The position numbers were made by a program, and so were the translations under genes. The notes under the pieces were generated by a model. The model searched no databases. It had not been told where the DNA came from and saw only the letters and a program-made list of their open reading frames with translations. Shown in pieces: positions 19,477-28,092 of a DNA stretch of 64,000 nt. Position 1 is the first letter of the stretch; each line of letters begins with the position of its first letter. Origin of the DNA: CAYYMH01 sp964472785. GTDB taxonomy: Bacteria > Zhuqueibacterota > Zhuqueibacteria > Thermofontimicrobiales > Thermofontimicrobiaceae. The stretch lies in the NCBI GenBank assembly GCA_964472785.1, contig CAYYMH010000020.1:11977-75976 (forward strand), written 5' to 3'.

Positions 19477-20453
19477 TGGCAAAGAAATCATTGATTCAGG
19501 CTATAAATGATGCTCTGCATCAAAAAATGGAAGAAGACAAAACAGTTGTCGTATTAGGCGAAGATGTCGGCGTTGACGGTGGTGTGTTTCGCGCAACTGT
19601 TGATTTAATTGATAAATTCGGTGAAGATCGTGTAATCGATACACCGCTGGCGGAATCCTCGATTATCGGCACCAGTATCGGAATGGCGATGAACGGTTTG
19701 AAACCGGTCGCCGAAATTCAGTTTATGGGATTTGTATTCCAGGGATTTGATCAAATTGTAGATCACGTCGCCCGACTTCGTCACCGGAGCCAGGGTAAAT
19801 ATAATATGCAAATGGTGGTGCGTATGCCTTACGGCGCCGGGGTTCGCGCTTTAGAACATCATTCTGAAAGCACCGAGGCGCTTTTTGCTCACACGCCGGG
19901 ACTAAAGGTTGTCATTCCTTCCAATCCGGTCGATGCGAAAGGTTTATTGATTTCAGCAATTGAAGATCCCGATCCGGTGATTTTTCTTGAACCGAAACGC
20001 ATCTATCGCTGGAAAAAAGTTGAGGTGCCTGACGAAATTTATCGCACGCCAATCGGGAAAGCTGATGTACTGAAAGAGGGACAGGACGTCACAATATTAG
20101 CCTATGGTGGCATGGTTCCAATAATTCAGGACGCGGCAGAACATGTCGGTAAAGAAGGCGTGGACGCAGAAGTGATTGATTTGCGAACCATTTTGCCCTG
20201 GGATATGGAAGCTGTAACCAAGTCAGTTGAAAAAACCGGACGGTTGGTAATTGTACACGAAGCACCCAGGTCTTTTGGCGTCGGAGCAGAAATTGCCGCC
20301 ACTGTGGCTGAAAAAAACATTTTGCATCTGTTAGCGCCGATTGCCAGAGTAACCGGATATGATATTGTACCGCCTCTGGCAAAATTAGAGAATCAAAATT
20401 ATCCGAATTCTGAAAAAGTTGTCAGAGCAATACATAAAACAATGGAGTTTTAG
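19476..20453 (+). CDS. pdhB: 2-oxoacid dehydrogenase E1 beta subunit
   Basis: 325 residues, the standard E1 beta length. Motifs: VVLGEDVGVDGGVFRAT, DTPLAESSIIGTSIGMAMNG, AEIQFMGFVFQGFDQI, VRMPYGAGVRALEHHSES and IFLEPKRIYR. The start overlaps the E1 alpha stop and a good ribosome site (aaggagg) lies in the preceding coding sequence. It completes the ThDP active site at the alpha-beta interface. The E2 gene follows after 2 bases, which points to translational coupling. Confidence 0.92.
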   Translation: MAKKSLIQAINDALHQKMEEDKTVVVLGEDVGVDGGVFRATVDLIDKFGEDRVIDTPLAESSIIGTSIGMAMNGLKPVAEIQFMGFVFQGFDQIVDHVARLRHRSQGKYNMQMVVRMPYGAGVRALEHHSESTEALFAHTPGLKVVIPSNPVDAKGLLISAIEDPDPVIFLEPKRIYRWKKVEVPDEIYRTPIGKADVLKEGQDVTILAYGGMVPIIQDAAEHVGKEGVDAEVIDLRTILPWDMEAVTKSVEKTGRLVIVHEAPRSFGVGAEIAATVAEKNILHLLAPIARVTGYDIVPPLAKLENQNYPNSEKVVRAIHKTMEF

Positions 20454-20455
20454 TC

Positions 20456-21727
20456 ATGAGATATACATTTCGACTACCTGATGTCGGTGAAGGCATTCAT
20501 GAAGCCGAGCTTGTAAGCTACGAAGTGAATGTCGGTGATGAAGTCAAAGCCGATGAAATTATCGTAAAAGTTGAGACAGATAAAGCTGTTGTGACATTGC
20601 CATCACCGGTGGACGGAAAAATTTTGGAATTACCGCACGACACAGGTGATGTGATAAATGTAGGTGATCCGGTGGTGATACTTGAAACAGATGCCGCCGT
20701 AGCTGAAGAAGCAGAGGAAAAAGTTGAAGAAGAAACGACGGTATCGAAAAAGCAAGAACCAGAAAAAGCAGAACCAGAAAAAGCAGAAGTTGAACAACCT
20801 GTTCCAGCGAAACGCGTTTTAGCAACTCCGCACACGCGACATTTAGCTCGTGAACTGGGTGTTGATATAAATACGATTAAAGGAAGCGGACACAACGGTA
20901 GAATCACTGACGATGATGTTCGCAAAGCCGCGAAAGAAAAACCAGCGGCAGCTCCGAAAATACCGAGAGCGGCTGCAGTGGATCATGAAGCATCAACTGT
21001 CGGATTTGATTTTGACAAATATGGTCCGACAAAGAGAGAACCGCTAAAAGGCATCCGGAAACGGATCGCTGAAGTAATGGTACGTTCATTTTCGACTATT
21101 CCGCATGTATCTCACACGGATGAAGCAGATGTGACTGACTTGTTCGAAGTCGTCAAACGGCAAAAACCGAAAGCTGAAGAGCGGGGAATTCGTCTCACAG
21201 TCACCGCATTCGTAGTAAAAGCCGTTGTCTCTGCCTTAAAGCAATATCCGGTAGTGAACAGCTCTTTGGATGAGGAAAGCGGTGATATTGTTTACAAAGA
21301 TTACTTTAATATCGGAATCGCTGTTGACACGGAACAGGGCTTAATTGTTCCGGTGGTCAAAAAGGCAGATCAAAAAAGCATTATGCAAATTGCCGAAGAC
21401 ATCCAGGGATTAGCTGAAAAAGCGCGCAACCGGGAAATCGAATTGGAAGACTTGCGTGGCGGAACCTTCAGCATCACCAACATCGGCAGCATCGGCGGCG
21501 AGCATGCTACACCGATTGTGAATCATCCGGAGTTAGCAATTTTGGCGACAATGTCCGCTCGTCAAAAGCCGGTAGTGAAAGACGATCAAATTATGATCCG
21601 GCGCATGATGCCGTTGATTATTTCATTTGACCATCGTCTTTTGGATGGCGCTTTGGTCGCGCGATTTATGAACCATATCAAAGCGTTGCTCGAAGATCCG
21701 ATGCAGATGCTGGTGGATGTCATATAA
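20456..21727 (+). CDS. pdhC: Dihydrolipoamide acyltransferase (E2)
   Basis: 423 residues in the usual order. One lipoyl domain at about 1-77 has Lys43 in VETDKAVV. A Glu/Lys/Pro-rich linker (about 80-118) follows, then a peripheral-subunit-binding domain (LATPHTRHLARELGVD...GRITDDDVRKA) and a catalytic domain from about 190, ending with the HxxxDG motif in SFDHRLLDGALVARF. It forms the complex core and transfers the acyl group to CoA. A tandem 15-base duplication is visible in the linker (GAACCAGAAAAAGCA repeats), encoding EPEKA repeats. Confidence 0.92.
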   Translation: MRYTFRLPDVGEGIHEAELVSYEVNVGDEVKADEIIVKVETDKAVVTLPSPVDGKILELPHDTGDVINVGDPVVILETDAAVAEEAEEKVEEETTVSKKQEPEKAEPEKAEVEQPVPAKRVLATPHTRHLARELGVDINTIKGSGHNGRITDDDVRKAAKEKPAAAPKIPRAAAVDHEASTVGFDFDKYGPTKREPLKGIRKRIAEVMVRSFSTIPHVSHTDEADVTDLFEVVKRQKPKAEERGIRLTVTAFVVKAVVSALKQYPVVNSSLDEESGDIVYKDYFNIGIAVDTEQGLIVPVVKKADQKSIMQIAEDIQGLAEKARNREIELEDLRGGTFSITNIGSIGGEHATPIVNHPELAILATMSARQKPVVKDDQIMIRRMMPLIISFDHRLLDGALVARFMNHIKALLEDPMQMLVDVI

Positions 21728-21835
21728 AATAAAAATGAAAATTATGTGATTTGGCTCGATAGAATATTAGCGGAACTTTTTGGCTCAAAATCTATCTGCA
21801 AGTCCAATCACTGATGAAATAAAGGGAGATTTGTT

Positions 21836-23263
21836 ATGGTCGTGGGAGATTTTACACAAAGTGTTGAAACAGTAGTTATCGGTGCCGGACCCGGCGGTTA
21901 CGTTGCAGCTATTCGTGCCGCACAGTTGGGGCAAGAAGTGGTGCTGATCGAAAAAGAACTCCTTGGCGGTGTCTGTTTAAACTGGGGCTGTATTCCGTCA
22001 AAAGCAATGATCGAAGCCTCGGGGCTCAAGTACCATGTTGAAAACGCGAATAAAATGGGTATTATGGCAAAAGATGTTTCGGTGGATTTGGATAAATTAC
22101 ATGAGTGGAAAGACGGTGTAGTAACAAAATTGCGTGGCGGAATCAAATCATTGTTGAAAAAAAACGGAATTGAAGTGATCGAAGGCAATGCAGCGTTTAC
22201 AGAGCCGGGAAAACTAATGGTTGATACCAAAGAAGCATTACAGCGTTTTGAATATAAAAATGTTATCATCGCCACAGGTTCAACACCGATCGAAATTCCG
22301 GGGGCAAAATTTGATCACAAAGTAGTGATTGATTCTACGGATGCACTGGGACTGAAGGAAGTACCCACACACCTCGTCGTGATAGGGGCCGGATCTGTGG
22401 GTATCGAATTAGGGACGGTTTACCGCAAATTAGGAGCTGAAGTCACCATTCTTGAATTATCCGAAGAATTGCTGCCCACTATCGAACCGGAAATTACGTC
22501 TGTTCTCTCCAAAGCGTTGAAAAAAATCGGCGTCAATTTAAAGCTTGGCGTAAAAGTCGGAAATGTTGACGTTAAAGATAAAACCGGAAAAGTGATCTAT
22601 ACGGAAAACGGAGAGCAAAAGACCATTGATGCTGACAAAGTTTTAGTCGCCGTAGGCAGGTCACCCAACACAAAAGATCTGGGTTTAGACAAAATCGGAT
22701 TAAAAACTGATGAGCGAGGATTCATCGAGGTGAATAAAAAAATGCAAACCAGCGTCGAAGGCGTGTACGCGATCGGCGACATTGTTAAAGGCATGATGTT
22801 AGCGCATCGGGCATCGTACATGGGTAAAATTGCCGCTGAAGTGATTAGCGGCGAACCGGCAGCGTTCGATAATGTGGCGATTCCGGGAGTCATTTTTAGT
22901 GATCCGGAAATAGCCATCGTCGGGCTCACAGAGGCCGAAGCAAAAGAAAAAGGTTACCAGCTAAAAGCAGGCATGTTTCCCTTCCGCGCTCTGGGACGAG
23001 CAATGACGCTGGGAGAAGTGGACGGTGTAACCAAAGTAATCAGCGATGCAGAATCCGGGACCATATTGGGCGTCCATATCATCGGCCCGCACGCATCCGA
23101 TTTAATTGCCGAGGGGGCATTAGCCGTTGAATCGGCTTCACATATTGATGATTTAACATTGACGATTCACGCCCATCCGACGTTAACCGAAGGAATTGGC
23201 GAAGCTGCCGACGATGTTGAACACAAGGCAATTCACATTTTCAATCCAAAGGTGAATAAATAA
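21836..23263 (+). CDS. lpdA: Dihydrolipoyl dehydrogenase (E3)
   Basis: 475 residues. FAD-binding VVIGAGPGGYVAAIRAAQLG, redox disulfide Cys47-Cys52 in GGVCLNWGCIPSKA, NAD-binding VVIGAGSVGIELGTVYRKLG, and the C-terminal His-Glu pair in HAHPTLTEGIGEA are all intact. It reoxidises the lipoyl group of E2 and passes electrons to NAD. It lies 108 bases after the E2 gene with its own ribosome site (aaagggagat), so it may be partly independently expressed. Confidence 0.95.
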   Translation: MVVGDFTQSVETVVIGAGPGGYVAAIRAAQLGQEVVLIEKELLGGVCLNWGCIPSKAMIEASGLKYHVENANKMGIMAKDVSVDLDKLHEWKDGVVTKLRGGIKSLLKKNGIEVIEGNAAFTEPGKLMVDTKEALQRFEYKNVIIATGSTPIEIPGAKFDHKVVIDSTDALGLKEVPTHLVVIGAGSVGIELGTVYRKLGAEVTILELSEELLPTIEPEITSVLSKALKKIGVNLKLGVKVGNVDVKDKTGKVIYTENGEQKTIDADKVLVAVGRSPNTKDLGLDKIGLKTDERGFIEVNKKMQTSVEGVYAIGDIVKGMMLAHRASYMGKIAAEVISGEPAAFDNVAIPGVIFSDPEIAIVGLTEAEAKEKGYQLKAGMFPFRALGRAMTLGEVDGVTKVISDAESGTILGVHIIGPHASDLIAEGALAVESASHIDDLTLTIHAHPTLTEGIGEAADDVEHKAIHIFNPKVNK

Positions 23264-23604
23264 ATGTCGCTGAAATTTACCTTCCGGATTTCATGCGTCA
23301 GCATTTTAAATAAAATTATGGACACTTTAAGTTGCAATTCCGAAAAGCTGGTATTTTGGGAAATAAATAAGAAAAATGTAAACTGCTGAAGCAGTTAATC
23401 AATTGTTTTATCTTCTTTTAACACCCAGATAAATCTGGGTGTTAATTCAACCCTCCTGTTGTACGATCACCCCGATCATCGGGGTGGAGTTATTAAAAAA
23501 CAGGATATTAGAAACCGTTTCAACGGTTTACCAACTTTAGGAGTTGCTCCCGACACTGTATTAAAATTCAAACTTTAGTCTTTATAAATAAACGAGTCGT
23601 TTCA
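23264..23604. repeat. Intergenic cluster of four short-loop hairpins
   Basis: No gene seen. Four perfect small hairpins stand in about 150 bases: aactgct/agcagtt near 23382, aacacccag/ctgggtgtt near 23420-23443, caccccgat/atcggggtg near 23468-23486, and aaaccgtt/aacggttt near 23513-23530. Stems are 7-9 bp with loops of about 1-6 bases. This is like REP-type tails mobilised by RAYT/IS200-like transposases. Confidence 0.6.
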
Positions 23605-24453
23605 ATGCAAAAAATCAGAAAAATTAGAGAAATTATCACCGGCAATCCGGTGACCGAAGGTGCCGGCGTCAAACTGCACCGCGTATTCGGCTATTATGAA
23701 GAACCAAAATTCGATCCGTTTCTACTGCTGGATGATTTTGGTTCGGATAATCCGGATGACTACTTAGCCGGATTTCCGTGGCATCCGCACCGGGGAATCG
23801 AAACCGTCACTTACATGCTCAATGGCGTGGTAGAACATGGCGATAGCATGGGAAACTCAGGTGTGATCCGATCCGGTGATGTGCAGTGGATGACAGCAGG
23901 CAACGGAATCGTTCATCAGGAAATGCCAAAACGGGTGCAAGGACAGATGCGTGGCTTCCAGTTATGGGTCAATCTGCCCGCCACTCATAAAATGATGGAT
24001 CCCCGCTATCGCGATGTCAAAAAAGATCAAATCCCGGAACTGTCGCCCGCGCCGGGAGTGCACATGAAAATTATCGCCGGACAGATGAACGGTGTGCAGG
24101 GACCAGTGAGAGACCTCGTTGTGAAAACCGAATATTATGATATCCACATCGAAGCTGATACTGAATACACGATGAAAGTGAACGAAAATTACACCGTGTT
24201 CGCCTATGTCGCTGATGGCAGCGGCTATTTTGATGTTGATGATAAATTAATCCACACTGGTCAGGTTGTCATTTTAGAAAATGGAAATGCAGTCAAAGTA
24301 AGAACGAAAAATGATGCAGTACATTTTCTATTTGTTTCCGGGAAACCACTCAATGAACCCATCGCCTGGAAAGGACCGATCGTGATGAATACGGATGAAG
24401 AATTGCGGGTGGCATTTCAGGAATATCACGCCGGAACGTTCATTAAGTCGTGA
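23605..24453 (+). CDS. Pirin family protein
   Basis: 282 residues with a bicupin layout. The N-terminal cupin has the pirin metal motif: FPWHPHRGIETVTYMLNGVVEHGDSMGN then VQWMTAGNGIVHQEMP, with His and Glu ligands present. The C-terminal cupin (about 170-275) is less conserved. Pirins are Fe-dependent; some have quercetinase activity and others bind transcription or metabolic partners. It is downstream of the 2-oxoacid dehydrogenase genes, and bacterial pirin has been reported to bind pyruvate dehydrogenase E1, but a functional link here is only inferred. Confidence 0.9.
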   Translation: MQKIRKIREIITGNPVTEGAGVKLHRVFGYYEEPKFDPFLLLDDFGSDNPDDYLAGFPWHPHRGIETVTYMLNGVVEHGDSMGNSGVIRSGDVQWMTAGNGIVHQEMPKRVQGQMRGFQLWVNLPATHKMMDPRYRDVKKDQIPELSPAPGVHMKIIAGQMNGVQGPVRDLVVKTEYYDIHIEADTEYTMKVNENYTVFAYVADGSGYFDVDDKLIHTGQVVILENGNAVKVRTKNDAVHFLFVSGKPLNEPIAWKGPIVMNTDEELRVAFQEYHAGTFIKS

Positions 24454-24463
24454 ATTAAAAAAA

Positions 24464-25330
24464 TCAGCGAATCTTGAAATGGAAGGTTATCGGCCAGCCG
24501 CCACACATGATTTCAAGATTCCAGCCGGCTTTTTCTGCGCGATCCTGCCAGATCGTATTGAATAATTGGATATAATCTTCAAAAGAAATCTGTTGCTTGA
24601 GGTGACTTGTTTGCAGATACAGTTTAATAAACTGTGGGCCGATGCGCACCACGGCCTCTTTTTCAGCTAATTTTTCGAGACTGACCTCATTCCCCCGCAG
24701 CTTTGCTTGTTCCCAGCATAAATATAAAATGAACGCTCTCTGATGCTCGACAAACGGTACCCAGCTTTTCGCCGCCAGAAAATATCCCGCGCCATCTTTA
24801 AACCAGTTAAATGCGAAGTCCTTTCCTTTTTCTTTGGACAGAAAATTGAACAAGCGCACCTGTTCTGTCCAATAAATTTCGGAACGTGCCCAGTTCTTTT
24901 GTTGGTCGGATAAATCCGGAAAATCCGAAGTTGGCAGCGGAGGTAACTTATCAAGCCGGATAAAGATCGATTCAATATGCTGCAAATACCACCTGTCCCC
25001 TTCCTCGATGAAACTCAAGCAATAGGTAACTTTGGACTGATTAAATGTAATGGGAATCAGGTAATTTATGCGCTCCTTTGTTCGGATGATCTCCGGCTCA
25101 GCGTCCAGTTCTTCCTGCGATGTTTCATTTGTCATCCGGGTGACGAAATCCATGTTCGTCTGCCGTAGCGATTCAAAATAAGGTCGAATACGGTCCGCCG
25201 TAAATTCACCGTCTTTGACCAGTTGGATGAATTCGTTCCAGATAGTGATTTCATTAATGGCGAGACCAGGGGAAAAAGTAGGGATTAAAAAGATAGTGAT
25301 TAAAATTAAAAAAGTTATAGAGCGATTCAT
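24464..25330 (-). CDS. Hypothetical exported protein
   Basis: 288 residues from the ATG at 25330, where a clear signal peptide begins (ITFLILITIFLIPTFSPGLA). An alternative ATG 15 codons upstream would place a basic extension in front. The mature part is helix-rich with many Trp, Phe and Glu residues and no motif I recognise. It is convergent with pirin (10 bases apart). Probably periplasmic; function unknown. Confidence 0.6.
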   Translation of the reverse strand: MNRSITFLILITIFLIPTFSPGLAINEITIWNEFIQLVKDGEFTADRIRPYFESLRQTNMDFVTRMTNETSQEELDAEPEIIRTKERINYLIPITFNQSKVTYCLSFIEEGDRWYLQHIESIFIRLDKLPPLPTSDFPDLSDQQKNWARSEIYWTEQVRLFNFLSKEKGKDFAFNWFKDGAGYFLAAKSWVPFVEHQRAFILYLCWEQAKLRGNEVSLEKLAEKEAVVRIGPQFIKLYLQTSHLKQQISFEDYIQLFNTIWQDRAEKAGWNLEIMCGGWPITFHFKIR

Positions 25331-25407
25331 TAATTGCTTTGGTTTATAAGTCAGAGTTGATACTTTTCGAATCAAATTTTTATAGCTTTTTCTTATGAAA
25401 TTCAGGA

Positions 25408-26250
25408 TTATTTAGCTTCTATGTCTTTCAACGTTTTTCCCTTCTTATCTTTCCATGCAATTAGCCCATTGGCATGTCCACCATGAACTACTGCCGCTGC
25501 AGCACTTGGACTAGAAAAATCTTCATCTCTTGTGAATAAAAGATGGTCGCCATTTTCAATCAGGACACCATCTTCTTTTAACCGGTTTCGAATACTAGAA
25601 GCCCAGGGATATTTTTTGGACGATGCTCGATCCTTCAATGTCGCTTGTGATCCCTTCAATACAAGAAAACCATTTGGGCTAAGATGACCTTTCGCTTTTA
25701 ATCCTTTTATCTCACAAAACAATAATCCTTTTTCAGTGGCTGCTTCAGCTTTAGCTGTAGTAACTAAAAGATCAATACCGAGAACGGGTAGTAATTGATA
25801 AATTTTTTCCAGAAACACTTTCATATCTTCACGATCAGATTCTGGTAATCGCGCACTACTATTTTGACTGTTTTTTACAATTGCACGATTAGCTTTATAA
25901 GCCTGCTCGATTAGCTTTCCTTCTAAATAACGAACATGGGCTTTTGTAAGATTTTCATCTTTGCTTATGAAAAATACAATTTGATTCCAGAAATCTCTCT
26001 CTAAATGTGTCTTGACTCTATCCTTAATAGATTCAGCTTCTCCAATATATATGGCGGGTTTTCCAGATTCAGGATCATTTCCAGTTAACAAATAAACGCC
26101 CGAATTGAAGGATTCCTCTCGACGAATTATACCATCGAACTCGCTACGTGGACCTGCGACCGCTTTGCCTGTCCAGTTTGATAATTCCGCAGTGCGAAGT
26201 CGTTTTGGATCTCCATGCACTAAGAATATTTTTATTGTTGCAGTAGACAT
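25408..26250 (-). CDS. GIY-YIG domain protein with DUF4357-like C-terminus
   Basis: 280 residues. The GIY-YIG nuclease core covers about 50-140: SGVYLLTGNDPESGKPAIYIGEAE (GVY...YIG) followed by the Arg/His segment DRVKTHLERDFWNQ and a Glu in VRYLEGKLIEQA. The C-terminal 100 residues (GFLVLKGSQATLKDRASS, then RNRLKEDGVL) match the DUF4357 module. This domain pair is widespread as a solo gene, is often listed near restriction or defence loci, and has no proven substrate. No methyltransferase is adjacent. Confidence 0.8.
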   Translation of the reverse strand: MSTATIKIFLVHGDPKRLRTAELSNWTGKAVAGPRSEFDGIIRREESFNSGVYLLTGNDPESGKPAIYIGEAESIKDRVKTHLERDFWNQIVFFISKDENLTKAHVRYLEGKLIEQAYKANRAIVKNSQNSSARLPESDREDMKVFLEKIYQLLPVLGIDLLVTTAKAEAATEKGLLFCEIKGLKAKGHLSPNGFLVLKGSQATLKDRASSKKYPWASSIRNRLKEDGVLIENGDHLLFTRDEDFSSPSAAAAVVHGGHANGLIAWKDKKGKTLKDIEAK

Positions 26251-26409
26251 ATCATTTCCCCACTAATAATCATTATGATCAAGATATATAATTTGGAATT
26301 ACTATAAATATATCACATCGATCGTAACATGTCAAGTAAAAAAAATAAAATATTTTAATGGAAGGTACCTTGAGGAAAGATTGGGCAACGGTAATTTTTG
26401 TCTTTTCTT

Positions 26410-27687
26410 CTATTGAATCTCAAACCGCTCTTTAGTTGACCACAGTCCCAGTCCCGGATTGGAAATGTAATAAATCTGCTCTCCGTCCGGCAGCGTGTTC
26501 ATCCCGTTTTTTAACTTCTTCGGATCATACTTTTCCAGCATTTGCTCCAAATCAGCGTAGGTAAAATTGACGCTTTGAATTTCAGATTTGGATAAATGAC
26601 CCGGACAGTAAGTGATGCGAAACCGTTCTTCGGAAGAGCTGTGAATCAGATGCGCTGCCGCACTCAAGTTTTCTTTTAAATCATGGTTGTCTTCGACCAG
26701 TTCCAGAATTTTTGGTGTGCCCACATAGCCATATTTCCTGATCAGTTGGTCGATTTCCGGGTCTTCGCCAAATTCCCGGACACCCGGCGCCAGCACGAGC
26801 AGTTCGCCGCCATCGGCAATTGCCATTCGGGTGCGGTAAATACTCTTGTTTCCGAGCCAGGTGCTTTTATATTCGGCAGGATCAAGGTAAGCCACCACTT
26901 TTTCCAGCGGCTTGTCCAGCATTTTAAAATTGACCTTGAGCGACAGTGCAGCAGCCTGATTAAAGCATTCCGCGTCATCTCCGATAAATAACCCGCGAAT
27001 TCTAAATTGTCCGTCGCCAGACTGTTCCACCACAGTAAGCACGTAAACGATCGGCAAATCTCTGGCAAAATTTTCTGAGGCATAATTTAAAACCCGGCGA
27101 ACCGGTGTATCGGCTCTGCCCATCATCCGTTCCATGCCATAAGCCGCACCCAAAAAATGGCTTTTGTTGATGCCCTCGTAACCGCCGGTGCCGACAAAGA
27201 TATTTTTGTTGTAGTTTGCCATTCCTGCCACTTCGTGGGGCACCACTTGACCCAGCGAAATAATCAGGTCGTAATCGCCATTGACTAAAAGTTTGTTCAC
27301 CTGAGCAGGCCAGGCGAAATCCACCACATTGCCCGAAACCTGTCCGATGTATTCCGAAGGCACCTTTCCCAATGTTAGCACATCGTGGCGCCAATCATGC
27401 GTTCGAAACAATTCATGGGGAACTTTACCAAACATCTTTCCAATTTGGTGATTGGTCATTGGTGAGTGAGTTCCGGTCGCCGGCAAAATATCTTTGAGTC
27501 GTTCCTGATAATAATCGTAGCTCAATTCGGTCAGTGTCCCCGCCTGCGAATGGAACCGGGTAAAATCAGGCGGGATAGCAAGCACCTTTTTCCTGGAACC
27601 GAGTTGTTCAAAAGTTGAGTAAAGCGCATTTTTCAGATCATCAATTGATAAATCATCATGTTCGGAGCCGCGTGAGTAGTATATCAT
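26410..27687 (-). CDS. LarA-like nickel-pincer racemase family protein
   Basis: 425 residues. DFTR (41-44), GTHSPM (His74), His151 in VVPHEVAG, Lys161 in NYNKNIF and His177 in INKSHFLG are present. The spacing 151-161-177 equals that of His174, Lys184 and His200 in Lactobacillus plantarum LarA, where Lys carries the nickel-pincer (NPN) cofactor. The family racemises or epimerises 2-hydroxyacids. The canonical GGRKS context around the Lys is changed to ANYNKNIFVGTGG, so this is a distant member. No larB, larC or larE is in the window. Confidence 0.8.
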   Translation of the reverse strand: MIYYSRGSEHDDLSIDDLKNALYSTFEQLGSRKKVLAIPPDFTRFHSQAGTLTELSYDYYQERLKDILPATGTHSPMTNHQIGKMFGKVPHELFRTHDWRHDVLTLGKVPSEYIGQVSGNVVDFAWPAQVNKLLVNGDYDLIISLGQVVPHEVAGMANYNKNIFVGTGGYEGINKSHFLGAAYGMERMMGRADTPVRRVLNYASENFARDLPIVYVLTVVEQSGDGQFRIRGLFIGDDAECFNQAAALSLKVNFKMLDKPLEKVVAYLDPAEYKSTWLGNKSIYRTRMAIADGGELLVLAPGVREFGEDPEIDQLIRKYGYVGTPKILELVEDNHDLKENLSAAAHLIHSSSEERFRITYCPGHLSKSEIQSVNFTYADLEQMLEKYDPKKLKNGMNTLPDGEQIYYISNPGLGLWSTKERFEIQ

Positions 27688-28092
27688 ATTTGTCTCATTT
27701 TTTCATTGACAATTAGCCGTTCGCCATTGACTATTAGTTTTTTATTTGTTACTGTTCAGCCACGAAATCTCCATGAACCAAAAAAAAGCAGAGAAGACTG
27801 TTAGAATATTTTTAGAGATGTATTTCTTTGTGTAACTTTGAGTCCTGGCGTTTTTGTGGCAAAAAAAATGCTCTGAATAGTTACGTTTATTTTAGCCAAC
27901 ATTCTGAAATGAAATAATTTATTTATCTTTTTTGTTTTTTATTAATTATGGAGTGCATCGTGTGTGACGATGCATGCATTATCATAGTGAATGCACTCCA
28001 AATAACTATCATAAAAATCAACAAGTTATTTCAACACTATAAATGGTTAATTTAAAAAGACAGGAAACAGACCCTCGACCGATGTAAATCCC
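27688..28092. repeat. Intergenic region with degenerate repeat and complex palindrome
   Basis: No gene seen. 27755-27875 resembles the dispersed gccac...cagag / ctctgtg...gtggc element ('ttcagccacgaaatctc' to 'tttttgtggc'). 27950-27999 is a nested palindrome: outer arms ggagtgcat/atgcactcc and inner arms gcatcg/cgatgc. Confidence 0.45.

Noticed and set aside
23380..23530. Hairpin row considered as a CRISPR array
   Set aside because: Stems differ in sequence, spacing is irregular and there are no identical repeats or cas genes. No CRISPR array is seen anywhere in the window.
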